A DNA stretch of 64,000 bases from Azospirillum formosense (GTDB lineage Bacteria > Pseudomonadota > Alphaproteobacteria > Azospirillales > Azospirillaceae), in the NCBI RefSeq assembly GCF_040500525.1, contig NZ_CP159403.1, positions 1,224,001 through 1,288,000 of the forward strand, read 5' to 3'. A program made the position numbers and the translations under genes. Of the stretch, positions 1-9,609 are shown piece by piece. A model generated the notes under the pieces. That model made no database searches. It was not told the origin of the DNA and saw only the letters and a list, made by a program, of their open reading frames with translations. Numbering within the stretch: the stretch's first letter is position 1; every line of letters begins with the position of its first letter.

Positions 1-2353
1 ATTGGGACTGGATCGCGTTCGGGTTCATCTCCACGTCCACCACCCGGTCAACCTCGTGGTCGTCGTAGTAGCCGGCGTCGTCCAGCTTGGCGCGCAGGTC
101 GTAGACAAGGTTGGGGTCGGTGACGCCGGCCAGTTCGGCCGTGTCATGGTAGGTTTTGAACGCCGCCAGGATCTCCTCGGGATCGTTCACGAAGTCCAGG
201 ACGTAGGTGGTGTCCTTGCCGGGGTGCGCCCGGTTCAGGCGCGACAGCGTCTGCACCGCCTGAATGCCGGCCAGCCGCTTGTCGACGTACATGCCGCAGA
301 GCAGGGGCTGGTCGAACCCGGTCTGGAACTTGTTCGCCACCAGAAGGATTTGGTACTCGCCCGTTGCGAACGCCTCGCGGATGTCGCGGCCGTTGAGGTT
401 GGGGTTCAGCACCCCGCTGGTTTCCGTGAGGGGATCCGGGCTGGACTCCTCATCTTTCACCTCGCCGGAGAACGCGACCAAGGCGCCGATCTTGTAGTCC
501 TGGGCCTTGATGTACTTCTCAATGGCAAGCTGCCAGCGCACGGCCTCCTTGCGGCTGGCAACCACCACCATGGCCTTGGCCTGTCCGTTCAAGAGCGGCG
601 CTACGTTCTCGCGGAAATGCTCCACGATCACCTGGACCTTCTGGCTGATGTTGTAGGGGTGCAGGCGCACCCAGCCCAGAATGCCCTTCATCGCCTCGCT
701 GCGCTCAACCTCCGCCTCGTCCCACTCGCGGCCGTTGCTGGCCAGCCGGAAGGCCAGCTTGTAGGGGGTGTAATTCTTCAGCACGTCGAGGATGAAGCCC
801 TCCTCAATGGCTTGCCGCATGGAGTAGACGTGGAACGGCGCTGGCAGGTTGCCTTTCCCGGCCGGCTTGTCCAGGTCCGGGCGCCGACCGAACAGTTCCA
901 TCGTCTTCGCTTTGGGCGTCGCAGTGAAGGCGATGTAGGTGATGCCGGCGTCGTTGGCCCGCGCTGCCATCTGCGCGGCCAGAAGATCCTCCGTGCCAAT
1001 CTCCCCGCCGTCCGACAGCTCCGCCAGCTCCTCGGCCGACAGCACCTGCTTCAGCTTGGACGCCGCCTCGCCGGTCTGGGAGCTGTGCGCCTCGTCGGCG
1101 ATCACGGCGAAGCGCTTGCCCTCCGTCGCGGCCAGCTCCCGCACGGCCTTCAGCGCGAAGGGGAAGGTCTGGATGGTGCAGACGACGATCTTCTTACCAC
1201 CGGACAGCGCCTTGGCCAGCTCGCCGCTCTTGCTCTGGTTCTCGCCGGTGATCGTCGCGACGACCCCGGTGGTGCGCTCGAAGCTGAAGATTGCTTCCTG
1301 AAGCTGGGCGTCCAGCACCGTGCGGTCGCTGACCACCAGCACCGAGTCGAACAGCTTCCGGTGGTCGGCGTCGTGCAGGTCGGCCAGGAAGTGGGAGGAC
1401 CACGCGATGGAGTTGGTCTTGCCCGACCCGGCCGAGTGCTGGATCAGGTATTTCTGCCCCGGTCCCTCCGCCAGGACGGCCCGCATCAGCCGGCGCGTGG
1501 CGTCAAGCTGGTGGTAGCGGGGGAAGATGATGGCGGTGATTCGCTTCTTGCCGTCGCGCTTGGCGACGACGTAGCGGCCCAGGATTTCCAGCCAGCTTTC
1601 GCGCGCCCAGACCTCTTCCCACAGGTAGGCCGTGCGGTGCCCGTGGGGGTTGGGCGGGTTGCCGGCCCCGCCCTCGTCGCCCTTGTCGAAGGGCAGGAAG
1701 GTGGTGTCGTTGCCCAGCAGCTTCGTCGTCATGCGAACGCGGGAGTTGCTGACGGCGAAGTGGACCAGAGCCCCGCGCGGGAAGTCCAGCAGCGGTTCGG
1801 CCATCCCCTGGCCCTTGGGTCGCGGGTTGCGGTCGAAGCGGTATTGATCGACGGCGTCCTCGACACTCTGGGTGAAGTCGCTCTTCAGCTCCGCCGTCGC
1901 AACCGGGATGCCGTTGAGGAAGAGCACCAGATCAATGGCGTTCTCGTTGTGCTGGGAGTAGCGCACCTGTCGCACCACCCGCAGCCGGTTGGCGGCGTAG
2001 CGGGCTTGCAGCTCGGGGTTCATCGCCAGGGCGGGCTTGAACTGAGCCAGGGCCAATGGCTGGCGCAGGCCCAGCAGCTCCACCCCGGCGCGCAGCACGT
2101 CCAGCGTGCCCCGGTCGTCCATCTGCTTGCGGATGCGGTCGAGCAGAACCGTGCCGGCTGAACCTCCGTGGCTCTTGGCCAGCGCCTCCCAGGCTTTGGG
2201 CTGGGTCTCCTGCACCCAGGCAAGGACATCGGCCGGGAACAACGCCCGCTGCCGGTCGTAGTCCGGCGCGTCCTTCTGGTCGTACAGCCAGCCACTGGCC
2301 GTCAGATGACAGCAAATGTCGTTCTCGAACTCGATTTCCTTGTGCAGGCTCAT
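1..2353 (-). CDS. hsdR: Type I restriction enzyme R subunit (partial, cut by window edge)
   Basis: This is the ATP-dependent translocase and nuclease subunit of a type I restriction-modification complex. It acts with HsdM and HsdS in the cytoplasm to cut unmodified foreign DNA. The frame is open from the ATG at 2353 to the left edge, about 784 codons of a family usually near 1000, so the C-terminus is missing. Visible motifs are a PD-(D/E)xK-type nuclease segment with AELKSD near residue 150, a Walker A HSAGSGKTNS near residue 308, a DEAH box (IADEAHSSQTG) near residue 418, and later helicase motifs such as FQTGFDQPLL. The start codon overlaps the hsdS stop by 4 bp (ATGA), showing translational coupling. 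No disruption is seen in the visible part. Confidence 0.95.
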   Translation of the reverse strand, partial: MSLHKEIEFENDICCHLTASGWLYDQKDAPDYDRQRALFPADVLAWVQETQPKAWEALAKSHGGSAGTVLLDRIRKQMDDRGTLDVLRAGVELLGLRQPLALAQFKPALAMNPELQARYAANRLRVVRQVRYSQHNENAIDLVLFLNGIPVATAELKSDFTQSVEDAVDQYRFDRNPRPKGQGMAEPLLDFPRGALVHFAVSNSRVRMTTKLLGNDTTFLPFDKGDEGGAGNPPNPHGHRTAYLWEEVWARESWLEILGRYVVAKRDGKKRITAIIFPRYHQLDATRRLMRAVLAEGPGQKYLIQHSAGSGKTNSIAWSSHFLADLHDADHRKLFDSVLVVSDRTVLDAQLQEAIFSFERTTGVVATITGENQSKSGELAKALSGGKKIVVCTIQTFPFALKAVRELAATEGKRFAVIADEAHSSQTGEAASKLKQVLSAEELAELSDGGEIGTEDLLAAQMAARANDAGITYIAFTATPKAKTMELFGRRPDLDKPAGKGNLPAPFHVYSMRQAIEEGFILDVLKNYTPYKLAFRLASNGREWDEAEVERSEAMKGILGWVRLHPYNISQKVQVIVEHFRENVAPLLNGQAKAMVVVASRKEAVRWQLAIEKYIKAQDYKIGALVAFSGEVKDEESSPDPLTETSGVLNPNLNGRDIREAFATGEYQILLVANKFQTGFDQPLLCGMYVDKRLAGIQAVQTLSRLNRAHPGKDTTYVLDFVNDPEEILAAFKTYHDTAELAGVTDPNLVYDLRAKLDDAGYYDDHEVDRVVDVEMNPNAIQSQ

Positions 2354-3687
2354 GCGTTTTCCAGTGCCTCCGAAGCCGAAGAGAGATCATTCGCCAGACC
2401 GCGCACATCGATTTTGCCGGTGACAGCGGCGGAGATAAGAGCGGAACGGCGTTCCTTGAGGAGGCCAATAGCATTGCGAGCTTCAGCATCGAGGGCGTCC
2501 AACTTTGCGACCTCAGTATCGAGGAAGGCCAGGATTTGCCGCTGCTCTTCTTCGTCCGGACAAGCCACCACCGTTGCGCGAACTTGCTCCAGCCCAAGAC
2601 CTTGCTTCAAACCATACATCGAGCAGGAAAGCTGCTCTTGACCCGCAACGGAATAGAGGCTGAAGGCGAGGAAGCGCCCTAAGACTGTGGAGGAAGGCCG
2701 CAAGAGGCAAACATGTTGGTTAATGTAAGCCTCCTCGATTTCAGAAGGAACGTGGGCAACAGCTCCGGTGCGTGCTCCGGTGATGCAGATGACCACATCA
2801 TCCCCTTTCAATAGGGCTCTTCCAGCATCCGCATCCTGAGGTGGAACAAGCCTGTTGGGAGCATCCAGAACAACTTCCATAGCCTCTCCAATGTTCTGGC
2901 TCTGGAAGAACACCGCTCCCTCGTCCGCCACTAATTCTGACCAACCTCTCGGTCCGGAGGTCACCAACTGAACCAGCCGCTTTACTGGCACCACGTCCCA
3001 GTGCCCCGGCACCTCCCCCAGCCACTCCACTCCGCTATCCTTCATCGGGACGCTCGGGGCGAGGCCCTTGGTGACTGCGTGGGAGATGACCGCCTGCCGC
3101 TTCTCCTTCAGGAGGTCGACAAGCTTCTCCTGCTCAGCCACCAGCGCGTCGATCTTGCTAATCTCGCGGTCGAGGAAGGTGACGATGGCTGATTGCTCCT
3201 GCTCATCGAGAGGAAACGCTACCGCCGTCTTCTCCACTTGCGCAGATGACAAATGCTTGACCGTTGTCGAGAAGGTAACTTTGTTAATGACCTTGAGGGG
3301 GAACGGAAGCGTGAATTCCAAGATGCGAGTCAGCAAAGAAGTTTGCCCGCGAACGCAACACATACGCTGGTTCAGAAGCCCTACCCCACCCCCATTCCAC
3401 CTACCAACGTTGAAGTCGCCATCCATTCCGATGAGAACATCGCTTGACGTAACACTGGCAGCTTCAACGAAGTCTCCACCAACCCGTATTTCCGTTTCAG
3501 ACCTATTGAGGTCCCGAATACGAATTAAGGGGTAAAGCGCATCCGGACCGAACAGTCCGGAGTCAAAAGGGTATCCATTAATGACATCAGCAACGGACTT
3601 GACGCGACAGACTCGCCAATGCGCAGGAACCTTGCCGAGCCACTCGACACCGCTGTCCTTGTACTCGGGATACGCCGGGAACGTCAT
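2350..3687 (-). CDS. hsdS: Type I restriction enzyme specificity subunit
   Basis: HsdS sets the DNA target sequence of the type I complex. The 445-residue protein has the classical two-half layout: each half opens with a near-identical block ([15 protein letters not shown] near residue 10 and [15 protein letters not shown] near residue 215). Each half then has a variable target-recognition domain and ends in a conserved helix ([19 protein letters not shown] and [16 protein letters not shown]). The internal repeat is expected of full-length HsdS. Its ATG overlaps the hsdM stop by 4 bp and its stop overlaps the hsdR start, so the three genes form one operon. Lower G+C in the recognition domains is consistent with the usual exchange of these segments between strains (inference). 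Confidence 0.95.
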   Translation of the reverse strand: MTFPAYPEYKDSGVEWLGKVPAHWRVCRVKSVADVINGYPFDSGLFGPDALYPLIRIRDLNRSETEIRVGGDFVEAASVTSSDVLIGMDGDFNVGRWNGGGVGLLNQRMCCVRGQTSLLTRILEFTLPFPLKVINKVTFSTTVKHLSSAQVEKTAVAFPLDEQEQSAIVTFLDREISKIDALVAEQEKLVDLLKEKRQAVISHAVTKGLAPSVPMKDSGVEWLGEVPGHWDVVPVKRLVQLVTSGPRGWSELVADEGAVFFQSQNIGEAMEVVLDAPNRLVPPQDADAGRALLKGDDVVICITGARTGAVAHVPSEIEEAYINQHVCLLRPSSTVLGRFLAFSLYSVAGQEQLSCSMYGLKQGLGLEQVRATVVACPDEEEQRQILAFLDTEVAKLDALDAEARNAIGLLKERRSALISAAVTGKIDVRGLANDLSSASEALENA

Positions 3688-5426
3688 GCCGTCAGCCCCA
3701 CGATCATCGCCTTGATGCGGCCGACGACCTGCTTCAGCTCGGCGTCGATCACCTCCAGCGGGCGCGGCGGGGTGAAGACGTAGAAGTGGCGGTTGAAGGG
3801 GATCTCGTAGCCGACCTTGGTCTTCTCGTGGTCGATCCAGGCGTCCGGCGCGTGGGGCAGCACCTCGCGCTTGAAGTAGGCGTCCACGTCCTCGTTCAGC
3901 GGCACGTTCTCGGTGTCGCGCAGCTTGGCGTCAGGCTGCGGCCTGCCCTTCTGCTTGCCGCGCGTGCCCAGCACGATCCTGTCGGCCGCGTCGCGCTCGG
4001 GCCGCTCCACCGTAATAGTGCGGTAGCCGAAGTCGCTGTTGCGGAAGATGCGGCTGATGGGCTTGCCGTCCCCCTCGGCCTCGACGAACTCGCCGAACAG
4101 CCGGGTGATCTCGTCGATGTGGGCGTCGGACAGCTCCTTGCGCTTGCTGCCCAGGCTCTTGCGCATCTTCTGCCACATGCCGCCGGCGTCGATGAGCTGG
4201 ACCTTGCCCTTGCGGTGGTCGGGCTTGCGGTTGCTCAGAATCCAGACGTAGGTGCTGATGCCGGTGTTGTAGAACATGTCCGTGGGCAGGCCGACGATGG
4301 CCTCCAGCAGGTCGTTCTCCAGCACGTAGCGGCGGATTTCGCTCTCGCCGCTGCCTGCTCCGCCGGTGAACAGCGGGGAGCCATTCAGGACGATGCCGAA
4401 ACGGCTGCCGCCCTCCGACGCCGGGCGCATCTTGCTGATGAGGTGCAGCAGGAACAGCATGGAGCCGTCCGACACGCGCGGCAGGCCGGGACCGAAGCGG
4501 CCGTTGTAGCCCTGGCTCTCGTGCTCCTTGCGGACCTCCTTCTCCACCTTCTTCCATTCCACGCCGAAGGGCGGATTGGACAGCATGTAGTCGAAGCGCT
4601 TGTGCGGGTGCCCGTCGTCGGACAGCGTGTTGCCGAAGACAATGTTGGCCACCTCCTGCCCCTTGATGAGCATGTCCGCCTTGCAGATGGCGTAGGACTC
4701 GGGGTTCAGTTCCTGGCCGAAGACGGTCAGGCGGGCCTTGCGGTTGTGCTCCGCCAGATACTCGCCGGCAATGGACAGCATGCCGCCGGTGCCGGCCGTG
4801 GGGTCGTAGATGGTGCGGACCACGCCCGGCTTGGACAGCGCCTCGTCATCCTCAATGAACAGCAGGTTCACCATGAGGCGGATGACCTCGCGCGGAGTGA
4901 AGTGCTCACCGGCTGTCTCGTTCGACAGTTCGGCGAACTTGCGGATCAGCTCCTCGAACACCAGCCCCATCTGGTGGTTGTCCACCGCGTCCGGGTGCAG
5001 GTCGACCTGTGTGAACTTCTCCACCACCTGATAGAGCAGCCCGGCCTTGGCCAGCCGCTCCACCTGGGCGTGGAACTCGAACCGCTCGAAGATGTCCCGC
5101 ACGGCCGGGGAGAAGGCGGCGACGTAGCTGAACAGGTTCTCGCGGATGTGGTCCTGATCGCCCATCAGTGTCTTCAGGTCGAGCGGCGACGTGTTGTAGA
5201 AGCTCTGCCCGGCCTTGCGCAGCAAGAACGGCTCCGGGTTGATGCCGAGCTTCTTCTTCTCCTCGAACTCCGCCAGGACCGCGGCCTTCGTCGGGGCCAG
5301 CACGCAGTCGAGACGACGCAACACCGTGAGCGGCAGGATCACCCGCCCGTATTCCGACTGCTTGTAGTCACCGCGGAGAAGGTCGGCGACCGACCAGATG
5401 AATGCGGATAAGGCTTGCTGATTCAT
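3684..5426 (-). CDS. hsdM: Type I restriction-modification DNA methyltransferase subunit
   Basis: HsdM transfers a methyl group from S-adenosylmethionine to adenine N6 at the site chosen by HsdS. The 580-residue protein has an N-terminal helical HsdM domain, then the methylase core with the SAM motif DPTAGTGGM near residue 207 and the catalytic motif NPPF near residue 284. [15 protein letters not shown] just before the core is typical of the family. It is the first gene of the operon; hsdS starts 4 bp inside its end. The upstream region holds a perfect inverted repeat (5454-5477), so expression may be controlled there. Confidence 0.96.
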   Translation of the reverse strand: MNQQALSAFIWSVADLLRGDYKQSEYGRVILPLTVLRRLDCVLAPTKAAVLAEFEEKKKLGINPEPFLLRKAGQSFYNTSPLDLKTLMGDQDHIRENLFSYVAAFSPAVRDIFERFEFHAQVERLAKAGLLYQVVEKFTQVDLHPDAVDNHQMGLVFEELIRKFAELSNETAGEHFTPREVIRLMVNLLFIEDDEALSKPGVVRTIYDPTAGTGGMLSIAGEYLAEHNRKARLTVFGQELNPESYAICKADMLIKGQEVANIVFGNTLSDDGHPHKRFDYMLSNPPFGVEWKKVEKEVRKEHESQGYNGRFGPGLPRVSDGSMLFLLHLISKMRPASEGGSRFGIVLNGSPLFTGGAGSGESEIRRYVLENDLLEAIVGLPTDMFYNTGISTYVWILSNRKPDHRKGKVQLIDAGGMWQKMRKSLGSKRKELSDAHIDEITRLFGEFVEAEGDGKPISRIFRNSDFGYRTITVERPERDAADRIVLGTRGKQKGRPQPDAKLRDTENVPLNEDVDAYFKREVLPHAPDAWIDHEKTKVGYEIPFNRHFYVFTPPRPLEVIDAELKQVVGRIKAMIVGLTA

Positions 5427-5453
5427 GACGTTGGCGTTCCTGCGCTTCCCTCC

Positions 5454-5477
5454 GGTTGCGCTTCAAGAAGCGCAACC
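5454..5477. promoter_or_regulatory. Perfect inverted repeat upstream of hsdM
   Basis: Two perfect 11-bp arms (GGTTGCGCTTC and GAAGCGCAACC) are separated by AA, 27 bp before the hsdM ATG. The position suits an operator or an RNA hairpin in the hsd leader. It has no T-tract on the hsd strand, so it is not an evident intrinsic terminator. A second, looser inverted pair (CACTATG at 5511-5517 and CATAGTG at 5543-5549) brackets an AT-rich segment that could hold the hsd promoter. Confidence 0.5.
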
Positions 5478-6104
5478 GCTGAGAGACTAAGCGAGACACC
5501 ACTGATAAGTCACTATGGTTATTCATAATTTGCTTTATGTCGCATAGTGGAGATACATACGTGAATATGCATCCCTCTAGGAGAGCAGCATCAGGCAAAT
5601 TGCCACCCTGATATTCGGCGTGGCTGGATGTTATGTGTCGCGTAGCCGTTTCCCCCCACATCCGATGACGAGGGACGGAAATGCGCGCGTTGGAGCGCTG
5701 CTCACCGCTTACGGCCGACGGTAGGGGAATGTGGGTACGTTGTGGCCATTGACGAGGTCACGATGTGGGACCACAATCATCCCCAAGCCGACCGCACAGA
5801 CCGGGTAAGCTTTTGATCTGCAACAGAAATGGTGGAGCAACGTCAGGCTCCTGGCGCCCCAGCCACCTTAAGCCAATGATTTTGTTCACGTTTTTGGTTT
5901 GACTAGGGTTCCGTTCCGTTGTGCACAGGATGTGCGTACGTTGTAAACGAACCCATTGAAAATCCACGATTTCCAATTTTGCACAAAAGTTTCCGGTGCA
6001 CACCATATGCACACGGATACGCCCGATTTAGCGCTGATTGGCGGTTTCGTGGTGACACGGCGTATCGGCGATATCGCTTTCCCATGGTGTGCGGCCGGCC
6101 TGGT
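5478..6104. other. Gene-poor stretch between hsd operon and IS630-type element
   Basis: No convincing gene is seen here. The stretch is locally A+T-richer than its surroundings, as expected for acquired DNA. It holds the presumed hsd promoter region at its left end and one copy of a 36-bp sequence (5971-6006) that recurs at 24765-24800. Short open frames on both strands lack ribosome binding sites and recognisable motifs. Confidence 0.5.
5971..6006 (+). repeat. 36-bp dispersed repeat, copy 1
   Basis: This segment begins TTCCAATTTTGCACAAAAG and ends with CCGGTGCACACCAT. It matches 24765-24800 with only a few mismatches around the GCACAA/GTGCAA core. Both copies sit in gene-poor DNA next to decayed transposase genes, so it may be the end or target flank of a lost mobile element (inference). 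Confidence 0.6.
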
Positions 6105-6950
6105 TAGAGCCCTTTCAGGAGTTACTGATTCAGGAGGAATTTACGGCGACTGGGATGCGTGATTCACCGTCCTTGGCGGATGGAGGATCAGCATGACCCG
6201 AGCCTACAGCCAGGATTTGCGGGATCGCGTGTTGAAGGCGGTGGCGGATGGCCTGTCGGCCCGGAAAGCCGCTGCGCGCTAACAGGTTGGCATCGCCACG
6301 GCGATCGTGTGGGTGCGCCGGGCACGCAGCACCGGCGAGACGGCGGCGCGGCGTCAAGGCCCGCCGCATGGCTCGAAACTCGATGCTCATGCGGCGTTCT
6401 TGCTCGGTCTCGTCACGGTGACGCCCCACCTCACCTTGGCCGAGTTGCAGGCACGCCTGCGTGAGGAGCGCGGCGCGTCCGCCAGCATTGGCACGCTGTG
6501 GCGTTTCTTCGCCGCGCGCGGCATCACGTATAAAAAAACCGCGCATGCGGCCGAGCAGGACCGCGCGGACATCGCCGCGGCACGGGAGGCGTGGTTTGAG
6601 GCGCAGCCCGACCTTGATCCGACCAAGCTGGTGTTCCTCGACGAGACCGGCGCCTCGACCAAAATGGCCCGCCTGTACGGGCGTTGCGCCCGCGGCGAGC
6701 GGCTGCGCGCCGGCATCCTGCATGGGCACTGGAAGACCACCACCTTCGTCGCCGGTCTGCGCCTGAGCGGCTTCACAGCACCGATGGTGCTGGATGGGCC
6801 GATGACCGGGCGGTGGTTCCTGGCTTACGTCGAGCAGGTCCTGTGCCCGACGCTGCAAGCGGGCGATGTCGTGATCATGGACAACCTGCCGGCCCACAAG
6901 AGCGCGGCGATGCGGGCGGCGATCACCGCCACCGGCGCACGCCGTCGTTG
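6105..6950 (+). mobile_element. Truncated IS630-family insertion sequence
   Basis: The element is recognised by its transposase reading frame at 6193. A TA dinucleotide at 6105-6106 followed by GAGCCCTTTCAGG could be the left end, because IS630-type elements insert at TA, but this boundary is inferred. Homology to the family stops near 6945, before the last third of the catalytic domain, and no right end was found. The remnant is therefore not mobile by itself. Confidence 0.6.
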
Positions 6951-6951
6951 A
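6193..6951 (+). pseudogene. IS630-family transposase, nonsense-interrupted and 3'-truncated
   Basis: The frame starts MTRAYSQDLRDRVLKAV, the usual helix-turn-helix opening of IS630 transposases. It hits an in-frame TAA at 6280-6282 (codon 30) and then continues open in the same frame. Family features after the stop are [22 protein letters not shown] HTH sequence, the first catalytic Asp in VFLDETGAS, and the second in [12 protein letters not shown]. The frame then ends at ATGARRR, where intact members go on to a conserved YSPDLNPIE block with the final acidic residue; that block is absent. Both the stop and the missing third catalytic residue argue for an inactive gene. Confidence 0.85.
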
Positions 6952-7056
6952 CGAAACCGTTCGCCTCGATGGCCGCCCGGTCCCACACCACGACCTCGTG
7001 GCAGGCCCGGCTCTGTCTGCCATCCGGCGCCTCGACCACGGTTTCCAGATCGAAGG

Positions 7057-8064
7057 CTAGATTAGCCGCCTTGTCGCCGCGACCTTCGCTGAAGCGCGGA
7101 TCGCCTTGGACGACGCCTTCCAGATGAACGCGGTTGCAGTCCTGGACTCCACCCCCTCGGCCTCTTCGCCCACGATCTCGCCCATTGCCGCGATCCTCTC
7201 CGCCGCAGCGCGGAGAATCGCGCCATTCGTTCCGGTCGCGGTCGCTCCGACCGCGTGCGCCGCGATCCTCCGCGCTGCGGCCATGGTCGCCTCGACCGTT
7301 CCGGTCGCTCCGCCCTCGGTCGACCGAGCGGAGCGGTCATCGCTGGAACACTCCCCCGCACGCCCGTCATCGCGCCGATCATCTCCCCGGCGGTCATCTC
7401 CCCGGCGGTTCCCGCGGCCGTGTCCCATGTCTTGCCTCCAACTCATAGAATGGACGATGGAGGCAGCGTAGCGACGCGGGGATTGGCCGTTCGAGCACCC
7501 ACATGCACACCGGCAGCGGACACGCCCGTCCCGCCGTTCCCGGCGTGATTGCGTGGGTGTGCCGGCATGCTCCGGTGGTATCGCGGCGGTCATGCGTTCC
7601 ACGCGCGCGCGGATGGCGTGCACGAGAAGGTCCGCGTCTCCAGCGGGGAAGGTCCGATCCACAGTGTCGGCCAGAACGGCAAGTCCGTGAGGGCGGGCGG
7701 CGCGGTCGCGCAGGGCTTTCGCATCGGTCGCGCCCGCTCGGGCGACCTCCCAGCTCGACACCCCGGGAACGCCGAAGGCCAGCGGGCGATGGGCTGCGTA
7801 CCAAGCCGCCAGCTTCGGGTCTTCCGAAGCCATTGCGTCGCGTGACCGGGCGGCTGCCGTGGGATCGATGGGGTTGTCGTCCCGACCGGCCTGTGCCCGC
7901 TCGATGAAACCGGACCCCCACGCGGCGGTCCAGTTCGGGACGCGGCGCTGCAGATTGCCGAGCTTCTTCATCAGCGCCGGCTCCGCGTCCGGGCAGTCGC
8001 AGCGCCGCTCGGCGCCAACATCGAAGCCGCTGGCCCGGGCGTTGCGGGCAAGCGCCGCGCGCAA
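7057..8064 (-). CDS. Hypothetical protein, possibly two genes or a decayed gene
   Basis: I do not recognise this reading frame. It is open upstream to about 8190 without an ATG; a TTG at 8064 is the first plausible start. The first 190 codons look protein-like (e.g. LGNLQRRVPNWTAAWGSGF, PKLAAWYAAHRPLAFGVPG). The following part becomes rich in Arg, Asp and Gly and low in complexity. An ATG at 7428 in the same frame is preceded by TTGGAGGCAAGAC, a good ribosome binding site, so the last 123 codons may be a separate small gene. No domain could be named. It lies between the IS630 remnant and the leader of CRISPR array 1 and is read away from the array. Confidence 0.3.
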   Translation of the reverse strand: MRAALARNARASGFDVGAERRCDCPDAEPALMKKLGNLQRRVPNWTAAWGSGFIERAQAGRDDNPIDPTAAARSRDAMASEDPKLAAWYAAHRPLAFGVPGVSSWEVARAGATDAKALRDRAARPHGLAVLADTVDRTFPAGDADLLVHAIRARVERMTAAIPPEHAGTPTQSRRERRDGRVRCRCACGCSNGQSPRRYAASIVHSMSWRQDMGHGRGNRRGDDRRGDDRRDDGRAGECSSDDRSARSTEGGATGTVEATMAAARRIAAHAVGATATGTNGAILRAAAERIAAMGEIVGEEAEGVESRTATAFIWKASSKAIRASAKVAATRRLI

Positions 8065-8408
8065 GGCGTCGAGGACCAGCCCGTCGCGATCGAGGCGCAG
8101 CGCAGCGTCGGGTGAATGGTCGAGGGGAACCGTGAAGACCAGACGGCGCGCGGACCCGGTACGACTGCGGCACTCGCCGGCCCCTTATCTCATGGCGCGA
8201 GCTGGCAAGGCGCATTTGCAACGCGCCGAATTTCTCAGGGGCCTCGTTTCTTGAGCGACTGACGTGACGCGCTGTGCCGGAGCGTTGTCATGATAAACTA
8301 TCTGTAAGCATCGCCAATGGCGGCCTCAGTCTTGCATGTTTTGGCGCTCCGCTTGAAGATGTCGTCTCGCACGACGCCTACCTCGTTCGAAACCCGCGGC
8401 GGCGACAG

Positions 8409-8454
8409 CTGGTTCTTTGACATTGTGAACAGAGTCAGTATGTTACTTGGCAGA
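8409..8454 (+). promoter_or_regulatory. CRISPR array 1 leader with promoter-like sequence
   Basis: This 46-bp segment abuts the first repeat. It matches the segment before array 2 (18376-18421) at 42 of 46 positions. It contains TTGACA at 8417-8422 and TATGTT at 8439-8444 with a 16-bp spacer, a sigma70-like promoter placing transcription start at about the first repeat. Conservation next to the first repeat is expected of an adaptation-competent leader. Confidence 0.8.
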
Positions 8455-9459
8455 GGTTCCCCCGCACCTGCGGGGATAGACCCTACGACAGCCCGACGAC
8501 CCGGTACGACGACAGGGTTCCCCCGCACCTGCGGGGATAGACCCCGCGCCGGCTTATCCATGGAGAAAGCGGCCAAGGTTCCCCCGCACCTGCGGGGATA
8601 GACCCGCCAAGGTTCTGTCCGTGGCCGACCAGGCGCGGGTTCCCCCGCACCTGCGGGGATAGACCCAGTCCACGAGGTCGGCGGTCTTCGACCGGCCCGG
8701 TTCCCCCGCACCTGCGGGGATAGACCCCGCCGGCCATTGAAGTCCGGTCCCGCCTGAACGGTTCCCCCGCACCTGCGGGGATAGACCCAAGCCTGAGATG
8801 GGCTGCGAGATGGATATGCCGGTTCCCCCGCACCTGCGGGGATAGACCCCAGATCAAGTACGCTTTCAGCGGCGTCCCGAAGGTTCCCCCGCACCTGCGG
8901 GGATAGACCCTCGTCGCCCTCTTAACGATGGTGGCCGAAATCGGTTCCCCCGCACCTGCGGGGATAGACCCATCTGCCGCCGCGTGAGGTAAAGCGCCTG
9001 CCCGGTTCCCCCGCACCTGCGGGGATAGACCCCTAAGTAGCGTGGCTTACGAAGTACAGCAATAGGTTCCCCCGCACCTGCGGGGATAGACCCTCGTTGA
9101 CCGTGAAAATGCCGGGAGTCACCTCGGTTCCCCCGCACCTGCGGGGATAGACCCCACTTCCTTGCGCCCGCGTGGGTTAGTACGGTGGTTCCCCCGCACC
9201 TGCGGGGATAGACCCCCTCCGCCAGAGACAAGCGATTGATGAGGGATGGTTCCCCCGCACCTGCGGGGATAGACCCCTTTCATGGCCGGTGAAACCTACG
9301 AGGTGACGGGTTCCCCCGCACCTGCGGGGATAGACCCGCCCAGCGAGGAGGTGATGCCGGCGGTGCTGCGGTTCCCCCGCACCTGCGGGGATAGACCCTC
9401 AGCCACTACGGCAGCAGAGACCACAAGGCGGGTTCCCCCGCAGATGTGGGGATAAACCA
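8455..9459 (+). CRISPR. Type I-E CRISPR array 1, 17 repeats and 16 spacers
   Basis: Seventeen 29-bp repeats begin GGTTCCCCCGCACCTGCGGG and end GATAGACCC. They alternate with 16 unique spacers of about 32 bp, giving a 61-bp period. The repeat forms a 7-bp stem CCCCGCA/TGCGGGG with a CC loop, the form processed by Cas6e. The last repeat (9431-9459) is degenerate (CAGATGTGGGG, GATAAACCA), which places the leader at the left and the oldest spacers at the right, next to cas3. No spacer match to other DNA in this window was noticed. Confidence 0.98.
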
Positions 9460-9609
9460 CTGCATGGCCGGGCGATCCCGGTGACTGCGCGAAACAAACA
9501 TCCGTCGCAGCCCGCCCCGCCGCTCCGCGGTGGAGCAAGTCTTCGTGCGTTGCCATAGCCCCGGTTGAAATGCGATGATGCGACGTCGCTTTCTGATAGG
9601 CATGCCGCC

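Noticed and set aside
2..2161. Very long open frame on the plus strand opposite hsdR
   Set aside because: It is the antisense of a well-supported hsdR with all helicase motifs; its product is Val/Gly/Arg/His-rich without any motif, a result of high G+C.
3786..5411. Long plus-strand open frame opposite hsdM
   Set aside because: Antisense of a gene with clear methylase motifs; no ribosome binding site and no recognisable domain.
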